Shown here piece after piece: positions 15,884 to 24,674 of a stretch of DNA of 64,000 bases (within the stretch, counting starts at the first letter, position 1; every line of letters starts with the position of its first letter). Made by a program: the position numbers and the translations under genes. The stretch is taken from NCBI RefSeq assembly GCF_003725695.1, contig NZ_RJSE01000006.1:1-64000 (forward strand). Direction: 5' to 3'. The notes beneath the pieces were generated by a model. That model saw only the letters and a program-made list of their open reading frames with translations, was not told the origin of the DNA and did no database searches. The stretch is from Nocardioides marmoriginsengisoli (lineage in GTDB: Bacteria; Actinomycetota; Actinomycetes; Propionibacteriales; Nocardioidaceae).

Positions 15884-15905
15884 CTCCACCGCCTTCGACC
15901 TCCGC

Positions 15906-15931
15906 AAGCCCCTGACCTACGTCGGGGGCTT
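15906..15931 (+). terminator. Hairpin between head and tail modules
   Basis: AAGCCCC at 15906-15912 pairs with GGGGCTT at 15925-15931 and is followed by TTGTCATT. It lies between the tail terminator and the next tail gene and may reduce read-through into the tail module. Confidence 0.55.
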
Positions 15932-15956
15932 TGTCATTCCCAACCGAGGAGTCCTG

Positions 15957-16214
15957 ATGACCGAATACGTCCGCGCTCGCGTTCCTCGCGACGGTGCCTA
16001 CGACTACGCGACCACGACGAGCGCGATCCATGCGGCGTCGGAGGGGTGGGACGTGCTCGACGAGCCGACCCACGACCGCACTGGCGCGATCTTGCCCGAC
16101 GCGCGGCTCGACGGTCGCCCGATCAAGCCCAAGGTTTCCGTTCGCGATGCCGCGACGGAGAAGGCCGCGACGTCGGCCAGCAACACCGACAACCCGCCTT
16201 CCATCAAGGAGTAG
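15957..16214 (+). CDS. Hypothetical small tail-module protein
   Basis: 85 residues. N-terminal TEYVRARVPRDGAYDYATTTSAIH then a polar tail rich in Lys/Asp/Ala. It resembles the small unassigned genes often found just before the major tail protein in actinophages. GAGGAG lies seven bases upstream of ATG 15957. Three bases separate it from the major tail gene. Function unknown. Confidence 0.6.
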   Translation: MTEYVRARVPRDGAYDYATTTSAIHAASEGWDVLDEPTHDRTGAILPDARLDGRPIKPKVSVRDAATEKAATSASNTDNPPSIKE

Positions 16215-16216
16215 TC

Positions 16217-16759
16217 ATGCCCGTCTCTCTGCCTGTCACCACGACCAGCCTCGGCAACAAGGTCGTCATCATCCTCTCGACCGCCCCGGCGAGCCTGACC
16301 GCGCCGACGAAGGCCGAGCTCAACGCTGGCCTGTTCGCTCAGTGCCACATCTACGGACTGCCGGCGACTCAGCCGACCCAGAACGTGGGCACGGCACCGA
16401 AGAAGCTGTGCTCCAAGATCGAGGAGGACCGGCTGGGGCTGACGAAGTTCCCGTCGTTCGAGATCCAGTACTCCTACATCCCCCAGAAGACCGCGACGCC
16501 GACCACCCCGGGCAACGAGGTCTACGAGAAGCTCGTCCCGGCCACGACCCGCTACGTCTACATCTGCGACGGGCTGGACGGTCAGGCCACTGCGGCCCTG
16601 GCGACCGCCGACGTGGTGAACCAGGGCTTCAAGGTGACCGTGGGCGAGTACCGCGAGGGCCAGACCGGCGACGGTGAGTACGACGAGTTCTCGACGACTC
16701 AGACCCTCGCCCCGGTCGGCGGTCGCCTGATCCACAACTACGCGACACCGGCTGCCTGA
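16217..16759 (+). CDS. Major tail protein
   Basis: 180 residues, beta-rich, with a first strand block LPVTTTSLGNKVVIILS and later RYVYICDGLDGQ, VNQGFKVTVGEYREGQTGDGEYDEFSTTQTL. The size and position immediately before the tail chaperones identify the tail-tube subunit. ATG 16217 follows AAGGAG. Translated at high level in related phages. Confidence 0.85.
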   Translation: MPVSLPVTTTSLGNKVVIILSTAPASLTAPTKAELNAGLFAQCHIYGLPATQPTQNVGTAPKKLCSKIEEDRLGLTKFPSFEIQYSYIPQKTATPTTPGNEVYEKLVPATTRYVYICDGLDGQATAALATADVVNQGFKVTVGEYREGQTGDGEYDEFSTTQTLAPVGGRLIHNYATPAA

Positions 16760-16841
16760 CCTACCCCTGAACGGCGCGGGTGGCGGCTGCCGAGTCCGTC
16801 GCCCGCGTCTTCAACTCGGCAACCACTCGGCAGGAGAAGCC

Positions 16842-17468
16842 ATGTCCAAGACCCTTGCGGAACTGCGTGCCCAGAGCGGCCCCATGCCGCTGCCGAAGGC
16901 CACTCTGACGGTCACCCTCATCGAAGGGCAGCACCTGCTCGACGATGCGCAGCGTCTCGACCAGGAGCGTTCTGACCTTCTCGCCGCCGGACGTCGCACC
17001 GACGACGAGGGAAAGCCGACCGGGCCGCCCGCGAAGGCTGGTGTTGGCGCGAAGGAATCCAAGGACCGGAACGCGCGCCTCGATTCGATCGCCAGCGAAC
17101 TCGATGTTGTCGGAGTGTCCCTGGCCGACCATCAGGGCGAGATCGGCCTGCAGGGCCTGAGTGGCGGCGACTGGCAGCGCTTCAAGGACGACAATCCGCC
17201 GCGCCTCGACAACGCTGCCGACGTCCGCCTGACCGGTGGGTACTGCAACGCCACCGCCGTGTTCAACGACCTGGCCCGCTACGTCGTGTCCTGGAACGGC
17301 GAACCGGTCCCCGAGGGCGACTGGGACTCCTACCTGGCCGAGCGGATCACCTACTCCGACCGCCGCGACATGATCACCGTCGTCGTCGGGATGCATGAGC
17401 AGGGGCTGGCCCGCGCCCCAAAATTGCCGAGCTCCTCGTCGCAGACGGAGAACTCCGGGAACGACTGA
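16842..17468 (+). CDS. Tail assembly chaperone (G product)
   Basis: 208 residues. It starts SKTLAELRAQSGPMPLPKATLTVTLIEG and has a conserved LSGGDWQRF then ATAVFNDLARYVVSW, typical for the upstream chaperone of long-tailed actinophages. It binds the tape measure before tube assembly. A long conserved product is also made by -1 frameshifting at 17417-17423 (next entry). The zero-frame stop is at 17466-17468. Confidence 0.88.
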   Translation: MSKTLAELRAQSGPMPLPKATLTVTLIEGQHLLDDAQRLDQERSDLLAAGRRTDDEGKPTGPPAKAGVGAKESKDRNARLDSIASELDVVGVSLADHQGEIGLQGLSGGDWQRFKDDNPPRLDNAADVRLTGGYCNATAVFNDLARYVVSWNGEPVPEGDWDSYLAERITYSDRRDMITVVVGMHEQGLARAPKLPSSSSQTENSGND

Positions 17469-17884
17469 GGCTCGCCCGCTCACTGGGCATCAGTGAGAAG
17501 CGGCTACTGGGCTGGGAGCCCACCGAGATCCAGGTCCACGAGTACGACGGCGCTGGGCGGTTGATCCGGACCGTCGTGACGCGCGAGCCCGAGTGGGACG
17601 ACACCGAGCGGGCGAAGATGGCTGGCCTCGTGCTGTACGAGTCGCAGATCTGCTCCTGTGGCCTGCACGAGTCGATCGCTCGGACGGACCCGGACATGGA
17701 GATCATCCTCCCAGTCTGCCCAGTGTGCGCGGACTTCAAGAAGCAGATGCGCGTCCTCGACGCCGAGGACGAGAAGAAGGTTCACGCGCTCGGCGAGAAG
17801 CCCCCAGCTGGTGCACCAAGGCCGTCCGATGGACGCAGCGTGATCCTGAGCTACAAGGGTCCGGCGGCCAGTCCTACTCCTTGA
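16842..17884 (+). CDS. Tail assembly chaperone fusion (GT product) by -1 frameshift
   Basis: The join 16842-17423 and 17423-17884 gives about 347 residues. At C-CCA-AAA (17417-17423) ribosomes can slip back one base. The -1 frame then runs on with IAELLVADGELRERLRLARSLGISEKRLLGWEP, a segment that is conserved in downstream tail chaperones, and later has CSCGLHES and VCPVC, a zinc-ribbon pattern. The -1 frame has no start codon suited to independent translation near 17423, so frameshifting explains it. Its last codons overlap the reverse gene at 17874. Confidence 0.85.
17417..17423 (+). promoter_or_regulatory. Programmed -1 ribosomal frameshift slippery site
   Basis: C CCA AAA in the zero frame has the X XXY YYZ form (CCC then AAA after slipping). 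It is placed 43 bp before the zero-frame stop at 17466, exactly where the two tail-chaperone frames overlap. Confidence 0.85.
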
Positions 17885-18083
17885 GCAGCGACCAGGCGAT
17901 GAGCGTCAGCCCCCAGAGGAACACGCAGATCGCGCCGACGATCGCGAGCAACCAGATCAGGTTCGCGATCGTCGCAGCGTCATTCCCGGCCGAATTCACG
18001 AGCGCCACCAGCAGTCCCATCGGGACCAGTAGCAACGGCGCTGCCACCAGCAGGCCGAGACCGCGCTTCACCTTCTGACTCAT
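17874..18083 (-). CDS. Reverse-strand two-helix membrane protein inside the tail module
   Basis: 69 residues from ATG 18083. Basic MSQKVKRGLG is followed by two long hydrophobic helices (about 8-27 and 38-64). It is the only minus-strand gene within the structural cluster and converges with the chaperone fusion (11-nt overlap). Its upstream region overlaps no other gene; the tape measure starts 53 bases away. Membrane morons of this kind often change host uptake or block superinfection; here that is inference. No clear ribosome-binding site. Confidence 0.55.
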   Translation of the reverse strand: MSQKVKRGLGLLVAAPLLLVPMGLLVALVNSAGNDAATIANLIWLLAIVGAICVFLWGLTLIAWSLLKE

Positions 18084-18136
18084 TTCCCGACCGTACCGCG
18101 GCTGGTCGCCGCTGTCTCGACCTTGAGGGAGGCGCT

Positions 18137-21100
18137 GTGGCCGTACGTCGCGAAGCAGTCCGTCTCGAACTCGAGGACCACTTCTCAACCGGAATGGTCA
18201 AGGCTGCTGCTGCTGCTGCATTGCTCGACAGGGAGCTGAACTCACTCTCGAAGGACTCAGTTCAGGCGCAGCGGACCACGCGGGAACTTGAGAAAGGCAT
18301 CGACAAGGTCGGACGCACCTCTGGTACGTCTGGGCGCGAAGTAGATCGCCTCTCTGGGCGGATCCGCCTTCTCGGTGACGCCTTCACGGTCCTGTTGCCG
18401 ACCGTTGCGCCCATTGGGAGCGTCGGCGTTGCGGCGATCGCCGGCCTGTCCTCGGAGATCGGCTTCGCGACGATCGCCGCCGGCACTGCCGTCCTGGCAT
18501 TCCAGGGCATCGGGGACACGCTGAAGGCGGTCAACAAGGCCGCACTGGAGCCAACCGAGGCGAACCTGACGGCTGCGCGGATTGCGATGGAGTCGCTGAC
18601 TCCGGCAGCCCAAGACTTTGTACGCGAGATCCGGGCCATGCAGCCCGAGTTGTCGCGACTGAAGGCGCTCGCAGCAACCAACCTGTTCCCTGGACTGACC
18701 GCCGGTCTGCACGAGCTGGAGGGAACGCTTCCGGCGGTCGAGAAGATCATCGGGGCCATCGCGGCCGAACTTGGCTCGATTGCCGAGGATGCCGGTGCAT
18801 CTCTGGCCTCGGAGCGATGGATGCCGTTCTTCGAGTTCATTGCGACCGAGGCTCCCCCTGCGCTGTCCGATCTAGCGTCCGCCATCGGAAACACGACGCA
18901 CGCGTTCGCTGAGTTGTGGATGGCCTTCACGCCACTGAACCGCAGCTTCGCCGACTGGCTGGTCTCCTCGACTGCGGACCTGGATCGATGGGCCGCTGGC
19001 CTGTCGGAGACACAGGGCTTCAGGGAGTTCGTCGCCTATATCCAGCGCACCGGACCCCAACTCCAGGAGACCATCGGCGCGATCGCGAACGCCTTCCTCC
19101 AGATCATCGAGGCTGCCGCTCCATTGGCAGGGCCGGTCCTGGAAACTCTGACCGCGCTCTCGAACGTGGTCGCCGCGATTGCGGGCTCAGATCTCGGAAC
19201 GCCGATCTACACGGCGGTCGCTGCGATGGTCATCTTCAACCGGACCATGCAGGCCAGCGAGGCTGGGGTAGCACGCCTCAAGGGTGGATTCGCAAACTTC
19301 AGCACTGGCGCAAAGCTTGGAGCTGTCGTGCTCGGCCTAGAGGCAATCGACATGGCCGTCGACAGCATCTTTGACAAGCAGTTGGACGGCTCCAATCTCG
19401 GGCGGAGCCTGGAGGCGCTCGCGGCGGGCAACGTGGTCGGCGAGATCAAGGACAAGTTCGGCAAGGATCTCAAGGGGCTGGTCGACGAGCTCGGCCTCGC
19501 GACCGGCGGTGGCCTCGACGCGATCAATCGCAAGGCGTCAAGTGTCCCCGTTCTCGGCACTCTCTTCGACCTGCCGTCGAAGCTGACGGGCGGAACTGGC
19601 TACAAGACTGCCGTAGACAACGTGAAGCAGTTGGATCAGGCACTGGCTGGCCTGGTCGACAGCGGTCAGGCCGATGCCGCCAAGGCGATCGTTGATCAGA
19701 TTCTTGAGGCCGGCGCTAGCTCGTCCGACGTCGCGAACGGCTTCAAGCAATACGGCCTGGCGGTCGAGAATGCGACCGGCAAGTCCGCCGACTTCACCCT
19801 GCAGGCCGAGAAGCAGTCTCAGGCCGTGCTCGCCCAGAAGCAAGCAGCCCATGAGACGGCGTCGAGCTTCCTGGAGTTCGGCGCGTCGCTGAGCGACTCG
19901 AAGGTCAGCCTCGACGACTGGATCAAGGAACTCGAAGACCAAGCTGCCGCCCTACGCGACTTCACGGCGAACGCCAAGGAGGCGGGCGAGAAGGGGCTGC
20001 GCCAAGGGCTGATCAAGGAACTTGAGGCCGCCGGTCCGGCTGGTGCACTCCGAATGAGGGAGTTGGCGAACGCGACCGAGGCGGAGATTCGTCGCGCGAA
20101 TCGGGCTTGGCGAAGTGGGCGTCTGGCGATCAAGGAGTACGAGGACTTCAAGCTCACCCCGAAGACGCCCCAGATCAATGTCACTCCTGCAATGTCCGCG
20201 CTGGATCGCCTGGTGAAGAAGTACAACAACTCGACGATCGCGTTCCGGGCGGTTGTGCGTGGCGTCGGCGGCATTCCGAAGGGCGACCAGGGCAACCCTC
20301 TGTTTGTCGATCAGACGCCGGCGGACGGAGCGACGGTTCTCGGTCCGCGCTTCCCGTACGCCGACAAGACGCTGATCCTGGCGGCTCCGGGCGAAGAGGT
20401 CATCTCGAATCGTCACGGCCAGGCTGACCGCCACCGCGGTCTGCTCAAGGCGATCAACGCTGATCGCCTTGCTGGCGGCGGCACGGTGGGCAATCGTCCG
20501 GCACTCAACGCCTACATCCGCGACGACCTGGACATGAAGTTCCCGTCGACCTTGAAGCAGTGGAACAAGGCAATCGCGGCCTCGACGAAGTTGCTCGAGA
20601 AGGAGAGTTCGAAGCGTCAGGCGTTGCTTGATCAGGCGCAGTCGGTTCGGGACTCGATCTCGTCGAACTATAAGTCGGACCTGTTCGGCAAGACGGACTC
20701 TTCGGTGTGGATGTCTGCTGCTGACCGCATGAAGGCTGGCAAGGGCGACGTGTTCTCGACGCTGACCGGTGACATCGGCAACCTGACGTCGCTCAAGGGC
20801 GCGATCGGGCAGCTGAAGTCCAAGGGCCTCGACAGCGATGCGTTGGCGTATCTGCTGAGCGAGGGGTCGCTGCAGGACGTTCAGAACTTCGCGACTGGCC
20901 CGAAGGCCGATGTGGCGAAGTACGAGTCGCTGTTCAACCAGCGCGACCGGCTGAGCGTCGAGGTCGGGAACGCGGGTGCGTCTGCTGCCTTCGGTCCGCA
21001 GCTCGCGGTCGCCAAGGCGCAGTACCTAGAGGCCAAGAAGATGACCGCCGCCCTGACGCGCGTCGGGAACTTGCTGGAGAAGAACCCGAACGCAACCGGC

Positions 21101-21160
21101 GCTGCGATCGCGCGCGCCATCAACGGTGTCGGCCCGAAGCGCCCGAAGGGGAAGCGATGA
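18137..21160 (+). CDS. Tape measure protein
   Basis: 1007 residues, by far the longest phage gene. It has long Ala-rich helices, an internal hydrophobic block around residues 70-130 (FTVLLPTVAPIGSVGVAAIAGLSS and beyond) and the C-terminal APGEEVISNRHGQADRHRG motif typical of actinophage tape measures. It sets tail length and may help DNA cross the membrane. GTG 18137 follows GGGAGG. It ends 4 nt into the next gene (ATGA). Confidence 0.93.
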   Translation: MAVRREAVRLELEDHFSTGMVKAAAAAALLDRELNSLSKDSVQAQRTTRELEKGIDKVGRTSGTSGREVDRLSGRIRLLGDAFTVLLPTVAPIGSVGVAAIAGLSSEIGFATIAAGTAVLAFQGIGDTLKAVNKAALEPTEANLTAARIAMESLTPAAQDFVREIRAMQPELSRLKALAATNLFPGLTAGLHELEGTLPAVEKIIGAIAAELGSIAEDAGASLASERWMPFFEFIATEAPPALSDLASAIGNTTHAFAELWMAFTPLNRSFADWLVSSTADLDRWAAGLSETQGFREFVAYIQRTGPQLQETIGAIANAFLQIIEAAAPLAGPVLETLTALSNVVAAIAGSDLGTPIYTAVAAMVIFNRTMQASEAGVARLKGGFANFSTGAKLGAVVLGLEAIDMAVDSIFDKQLDGSNLGRSLEALAAGNVVGEIKDKFGKDLKGLVDELGLATGGGLDAINRKASSVPVLGTLFDLPSKLTGGTGYKTAVDNVKQLDQALAGLVDSGQADAAKAIVDQILEAGASSSDVANGFKQYGLAVENATGKSADFTLQAEKQSQAVLAQKQAAHETASSFLEFGASLSDSKVSLDDWIKELEDQAAALRDFTANAKEAGEKGLRQGLIKELEAAGPAGALRMRELANATEAEIRRANRAWRSGRLAIKEYEDFKLTPKTPQINVTPAMSALDRLVKKYNNSTIAFRAVVRGVGGIPKGDQGNPLFVDQTPADGATVLGPRFPYADKTLILAAPGEEVISNRHGQADRHRGLLKAINADRLAGGGTVGNRPALNAYIRDDLDMKFPSTLKQWNKAIAASTKLLEKESSKRQALLDQAQSVRDSISSNYKSDLFGKTDSSVWMSAADRMKAGKGDVFSTLTGDIGNLTSLKGAIGQLKSKGLDSDALAYLLSEGSLQDVQNFATGPKADVAKYESLFNQRDRLSVEVGNAGASAAFGPQLAVAKAQYLEAKKMTAALTRVGNLLEKNPNATGAAIARAINGVGPKRPKGKR

Positions 21161-22941
21161 TCTCGAACCCGCAGCATGCCCTCACGTTCGGAGCGCTGAA
21201 CCTGATCGGCACGGATGCTGACCAGGCTGCGAACGGGTACCAGTTCCAGGCACTCGGCGACGACCGCGACTGGGGCAACCCGGTCCCGATCGAGCAGAAG
21301 ATCACGTCCTGGCTGCAGGACGGGGCGATCGTCGCACTCACCGGCCAGGACAACCGACAGATGTTCCTGCGCATCCAGGTGCTCGCGGACGACTCGAACG
21401 GTCTGGCACTGGCTGAGCAGGCGCTGATGTTCGAGTCCTACCGGCGGAACCTCCTGACGTGGACGCCGCCCGATGGCTTGGGTGAGCCGTGCGTGTTCAC
21501 GGTCGTCATGTCGAGCTTCGATGAAGTGACCGACGACCTGGACGACCTGCGGGTCATCGCGACGTACGGGCTGAAGATCCAGGCGCTGCCGTACGTGCGT
21601 TCCCAGGATCTGGTCAGCGTCACCATCCCGGCCCCCAGCTTGACGCCCCAGACCTTCACTGTGATCGATGACTGTTCGTCACCTACGAACTGGACTCAGA
21701 CGAAGCAGGAGGGTTCAGGCAGCCCCGTCACGTCGGCCCCAGGGTCGGACGGCCAGACGCTCTATACGACGAATTCGACCTTGGATCCGTGGCTTGTGAC
21801 TCGGTTCGCACTGACTCGCTCGGGCCTGGCTACCAGCATGGCCGCAAAGCCGTTCGTCCGCGTCGATGGGTATGCCGGACGTGGCGGTGGCGCGACCTTT
21901 GCTCCTGGTACGACGGCACCGACCTTCAAGTTGAACGGCGTGGATGTTCCGGTCGCCACCCAGGAGGGATACATCTACTGGCTCGACGCTGCCGCGGCTG
22001 GCGTCACGACGCTGAACTCGATCGAAATGACTGGACACTATGTTGGGCCTGGGCAGGGAAACCTTGGCGTGCTGGATGTTTCGCAGTCGAACGTCTTGGG
22101 GACTCAGGGAACCAACCGGCAGATCCCGCGGCTGGTCGATGTTGCTGGTTCAGCTCGAACTCCGGCGAGCCTGGCGATCGAGGATGCCTCGGTCGCGCTC
22201 GGTACCGCACTGATCTACACGTGCCCGATTGCTTCCGGAATGGAGCAGCCGAACATTCGGCGCTTCTTGGCGTCCGGTCCGTCGCCTGTGACTGATGCGT
22301 CCACCATCTATGGGGCCACGTCCAGTCTGAGCACCCAGAACTCTTTCGATGTGCCGGTCGGCGGCCTCCAGGAAGGTGGGCACCTGCTGGTCGCGCGGGT
22401 CAAGCACGCATCCAGTGGCGCATACACGCTGACCTGGGGAGCCCGGTCGCGGCAGGGGTCATCCAGTCTCGGCGATGCTCAAACAGGGACGACTCCGGTC
22501 ACCCTGGTTGCGGGTGCCTGGAAGTTCGTCGTCGTCGCCTCATTGAACCTCCCTCCGAGAAAGATGGGCAGTTCGGGGAAGGTTCGGATCGAGCTTCTTG
22601 GCTCAACTGGCGTCGTGCTCGACGAACTGTGGCTGTTCAACACGGACATCGGTCGGCTGACCTGGGTTGAGTGCGGCACTGCGACGCCTGCGGCTGGTGG
22701 CTCGGCGAATCGGCTCTTCCTGGACTCCCCCACGCTGGAGCATCCGGAATACACCGTCTACCTCGGCACGGCGGCTGACCGCTCCGACGCCTTCCATGCT
22801 GGCAACGAGATGGTTTCCTTCGGCGCGCACGAGTTCGCCCCACCTCAGATGAACATCTTCACGATCACGTCGAACTCGCAGGCCGCGGCGATCACACTCA
22901 GCCACTACCGCAACTTCCACACCCGAGTGACCGCGGCATGA
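21157..22941 (+). CDS. Distal tail / tail-tip protein with carbohydrate-binding-like insert
   Basis: 594 residues. The N-terminal part (about 1-170) resembles a distal tail protein: GNPVPIEQKITSWLQDG and LLTWTPPDGLGEPCVF. The central region from about residue 175 is Ser/Thr/Gly-rich with predicted beta-sandwich strands such as DPWLVTRFALTRSGL and GYIYWLDAAAAG, possibly sugar-binding. The C-terminus ends with the conserved FTITSNSQAAAITLSHYRNFH. It likely forms the ring linking tube to baseplate. ATG 21157 overlaps the tape-measure stop; ends in ATGA. Confidence 0.75.
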   Translation: MISNPQHALTFGALNLIGTDADQAANGYQFQALGDDRDWGNPVPIEQKITSWLQDGAIVALTGQDNRQMFLRIQVLADDSNGLALAEQALMFESYRRNLLTWTPPDGLGEPCVFTVVMSSFDEVTDDLDDLRVIATYGLKIQALPYVRSQDLVSVTIPAPSLTPQTFTVIDDCSSPTNWTQTKQEGSGSPVTSAPGSDGQTLYTTNSTLDPWLVTRFALTRSGLATSMAAKPFVRVDGYAGRGGGATFAPGTTAPTFKLNGVDVPVATQEGYIYWLDAAAAGVTTLNSIEMTGHYVGPGQGNLGVLDVSQSNVLGTQGTNRQIPRLVDVAGSARTPASLAIEDASVALGTALIYTCPIASGMEQPNIRRFLASGPSPVTDASTIYGATSSLSTQNSFDVPVGGLQEGGHLLVARVKHASSGAYTLTWGARSRQGSSSLGDAQTGTTPVTLVAGAWKFVVVASLNLPPRKMGSSGKVRIELLGSTGVVLDELWLFNTDIGRLTWVECGTATPAAGGSANRLFLDSPTLEHPEYTVYLGTAADRSDAFHAGNEMVSFGAHEFAPPQMNIFTITSNSQAAAITLSHYRNFHTRVTAA

Positions 22942-23966
22942 GCGAGCAGATCGTCTCGGGCGGCACCTGGGCTTCGACGATCGGCACCTGGGGCGGGTTG
23001 AAGTGGTCCTCGACCGCCGACGGCGGATCAGAGGACGCGTTCTGGCAGATGGATCTCCCGCCGACGTTCACGCACCCGTCGCTGCGGATGGGCAAGGTCG
23101 TGGAGATCAAGGTCGGTCCGTCGAACGTGTGGAAGGGCATGCTCAACGAGCCCAAGGTCTCCGAGGACGGCTGGGAGTTCTCGGCGATCGGGCTTGCGGA
23201 CGAGTTCTACTCCGCGCACCTGTGCTTGGACTCGGGCGGCGACACCACATCGACTCCGGACGTGGCCGTGGACCAGGCGATCACAGACGGGTTCGCAGGG
23301 TCACGGCCAGCATCCCTCTCCGCGGTCCCGTTCTCCGGCTCCGATGACACCGACAAGCTGAACTACGTCGGTGACCTGCTCGACGTGTGGGCAACCAGTG
23401 TCAGCAAGCGGTGGCGCGTCGACCCGTACGGGCAGGTCATCGCCGTCGCTGACCCGACGACCCCGACTTGGTATCTGGCGCCGGGGGCAACGCAGATCGG
23501 GCTGGCTGACGACGACTACGCCTCCGACCTCTACCTGCGCTACAAGTCCGGGTCCGCCTCCTATGCCACCGTGCACGTCAACGACTCGGCGGCGACCGCG
23601 ACCCGTCGTCGCGCTGTCCCGGTTGACGTCACCAGCCTCGGGGTCACCACGAGCGGCAACGTCACGAACATCGGCAACGGGATGCTCGCGAAGGGCAAGG
23701 CTCGCTACGCCTGGACCAACGCGGTCAACCCGGCCCGACTGCAGCTCACTACCCCGGGAGGAACCCCTGCCTGCCTGTCGTTCGTGAAGGCCGGCGACAT
23801 GGTCCGATCGTTCAGCGTCATCAACGAGCAGGGCATCGTGCTCCCCTACGTCGACTGGATCATCGGCAAGGCTGAGTACGAGGCCGGGTCCGACACGATC
23901 CAGCTGGCCCCCACCGAGCTCGCGGCACGCAACCTCGGCGACGTGCTCTCGTTGGCGGTGTCCTGA
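22938..23966 (+). CDS. Baseplate hub / minor tail protein
   Basis: 342 residues with WASTIGTWGGLKWSS, MLNEPKVSEDGWEFSAIGL, a central domain containing WATSVSKRWRVDPYGQVIAVADP and a final IIGKAEYEAGSDTIQLAP. This pattern is that of hub-type minor tail proteins placed after Dit in siphoviruses. It probably forms the tail-tip cap and host contact. ATG 22938 overlaps the previous stop and the end shares one base with the next ATG at 23966 (TGATG). Confidence 0.78.
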   Translation: MSEQIVSGGTWASTIGTWGGLKWSSTADGGSEDAFWQMDLPPTFTHPSLRMGKVVEIKVGPSNVWKGMLNEPKVSEDGWEFSAIGLADEFYSAHLCLDSGGDTTSTPDVAVDQAITDGFAGSRPASLSAVPFSGSDDTDKLNYVGDLLDVWATSVSKRWRVDPYGQVIAVADPTTPTWYLAPGATQIGLADDDYASDLYLRYKSGSASYATVHVNDSAATATRRRAVPVDVTSLGVTTSGNVTNIGNGMLAKGKARYAWTNAVNPARLQLTTPGGTPACLSFVKAGDMVRSFSVINEQGIVLPYVDWIIGKAEYEAGSDTIQLAPTELAARNLGDVLSLAVS

Positions 23967-24412
23967 TGGTCTGGGACGGCACCAACTCAGCAGCCGGGTA
24001 CACCCCGTTCACACCTGTGTGGACCGCCGCGAGTGGCTCCCCGGCGATCGGGTCCGGCGGTGTCCTCTCGATGCGGTACAACGTCCAGCCCGGGAACCTC
24101 GTCACGGTCGACTTCTACATGTTGCTCGGCACCACCGGCCTGAACATCGGCACCGGCACCTGGACGTTCACAGTGCCCATCCCCGCGCTGAACAATCCGA
24201 CCTCGAACATCGCCCGGGGCAACATCTGGTTCCGCGACGTCTCCGCGTCCCTCGACTACCCCACGGGGTTCGTGATCCTCCCGACCGCGTCGACCCTGAA
24301 CATCCGCGGACTCTCGGGGACCGGCACGAGCACGCTCCTCGGGTCCACTGCCCCCGTCGTACCGGCTGCCGGCGACTGGATCAGCGGCCAGTTCACCTAC
24401 GAAGCCGCCTAG
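23966..24412 (+). CDS. Tail fibre / minor tail protein
   Basis: 148 residues of beta-rich sequence with aromatic patches (VWDGTNSAAGYTPFTPVWTA; NLVTVDFYMLLGTTGLNIG) as in fibre domains. The gene sits between hub and lysis genes. A role in host-surface binding is inferred. ATG 23966 shares a base with the hub stop. Confidence 0.65.
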   Translation: MVWDGTNSAAGYTPFTPVWTAASGSPAIGSGGVLSMRYNVQPGNLVTVDFYMLLGTTGLNIGTGTWTFTVPIPALNNPTSNIARGNIWFRDVSASLDYPTGFVILPTASTLNIRGLSGTGTSTLLGSTAPVVPAAGDWISGQFTYEAA

Positions 24413-24443
24413 CCCTCCCGCCCCGCTCGACCAAGGAGACCCC

Positions 24444-24479
24444 ATGCCCAAGCGCTCCGGATCGCAGGTCTGCCGATGA
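24444..24479 (+). other. Eleven-codon mini-ORF coupled to the membrane-protein gene
   Basis: ATG at 24444 follows AAGGAG with ideal spacing and reads MPKRSGSQVCR before TGA at 24477-24479, which forms ATGA with the next start at 24476. The strong site serves the mini-ORF; the real gene lacks one. It may act as a translational leader. The same CTCGACCAAGGAGACC segment occurs near 26126 before the fibre gene. Confidence 0.4.
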
Positions 24480-24673
24480 CGCCTCCCGCCGCTCCAACGG
24501 TCGAGACCCAGCTTGCCGTCATGGACACCAAACTGGACCTGATCCTCGCCAACGACCGCGACCACGAGACCCGCATCCGTCGCCTAGAGCGATGGATCTG
24601 GCTGGCAACCGGAGCGGCGGCGGCTGGCGGTGGTGTCGGGGGAGGTTTGCTCGCGAAGGTCATGGGCGGCTGA
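24476..24673 (+). CDS. Membrane-anchored coiled-coil protein (holin-like candidate)
   Basis: 65 residues. An N-terminal amphipathic helix (QLAVMDTKLDLILANDRDHETRIRRLERWIW) is followed by one Gly/Ala-rich transmembrane helix (LATGAAAAGGGVGGGLLA). This is the layout of the xhlA-type haemolysin-associated or DUF2746-like proteins next to phage endolysins. It may assist the holin. ATG 24476 overlaps the mini-ORF stop. Confidence 0.6.
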   Translation: MTPPAAPTVETQLAVMDTKLDLILANDRDHETRIRRLERWIWLATGAAAAGGGVGGGLLAKVMGG

Positions 24674-24674
24674 G

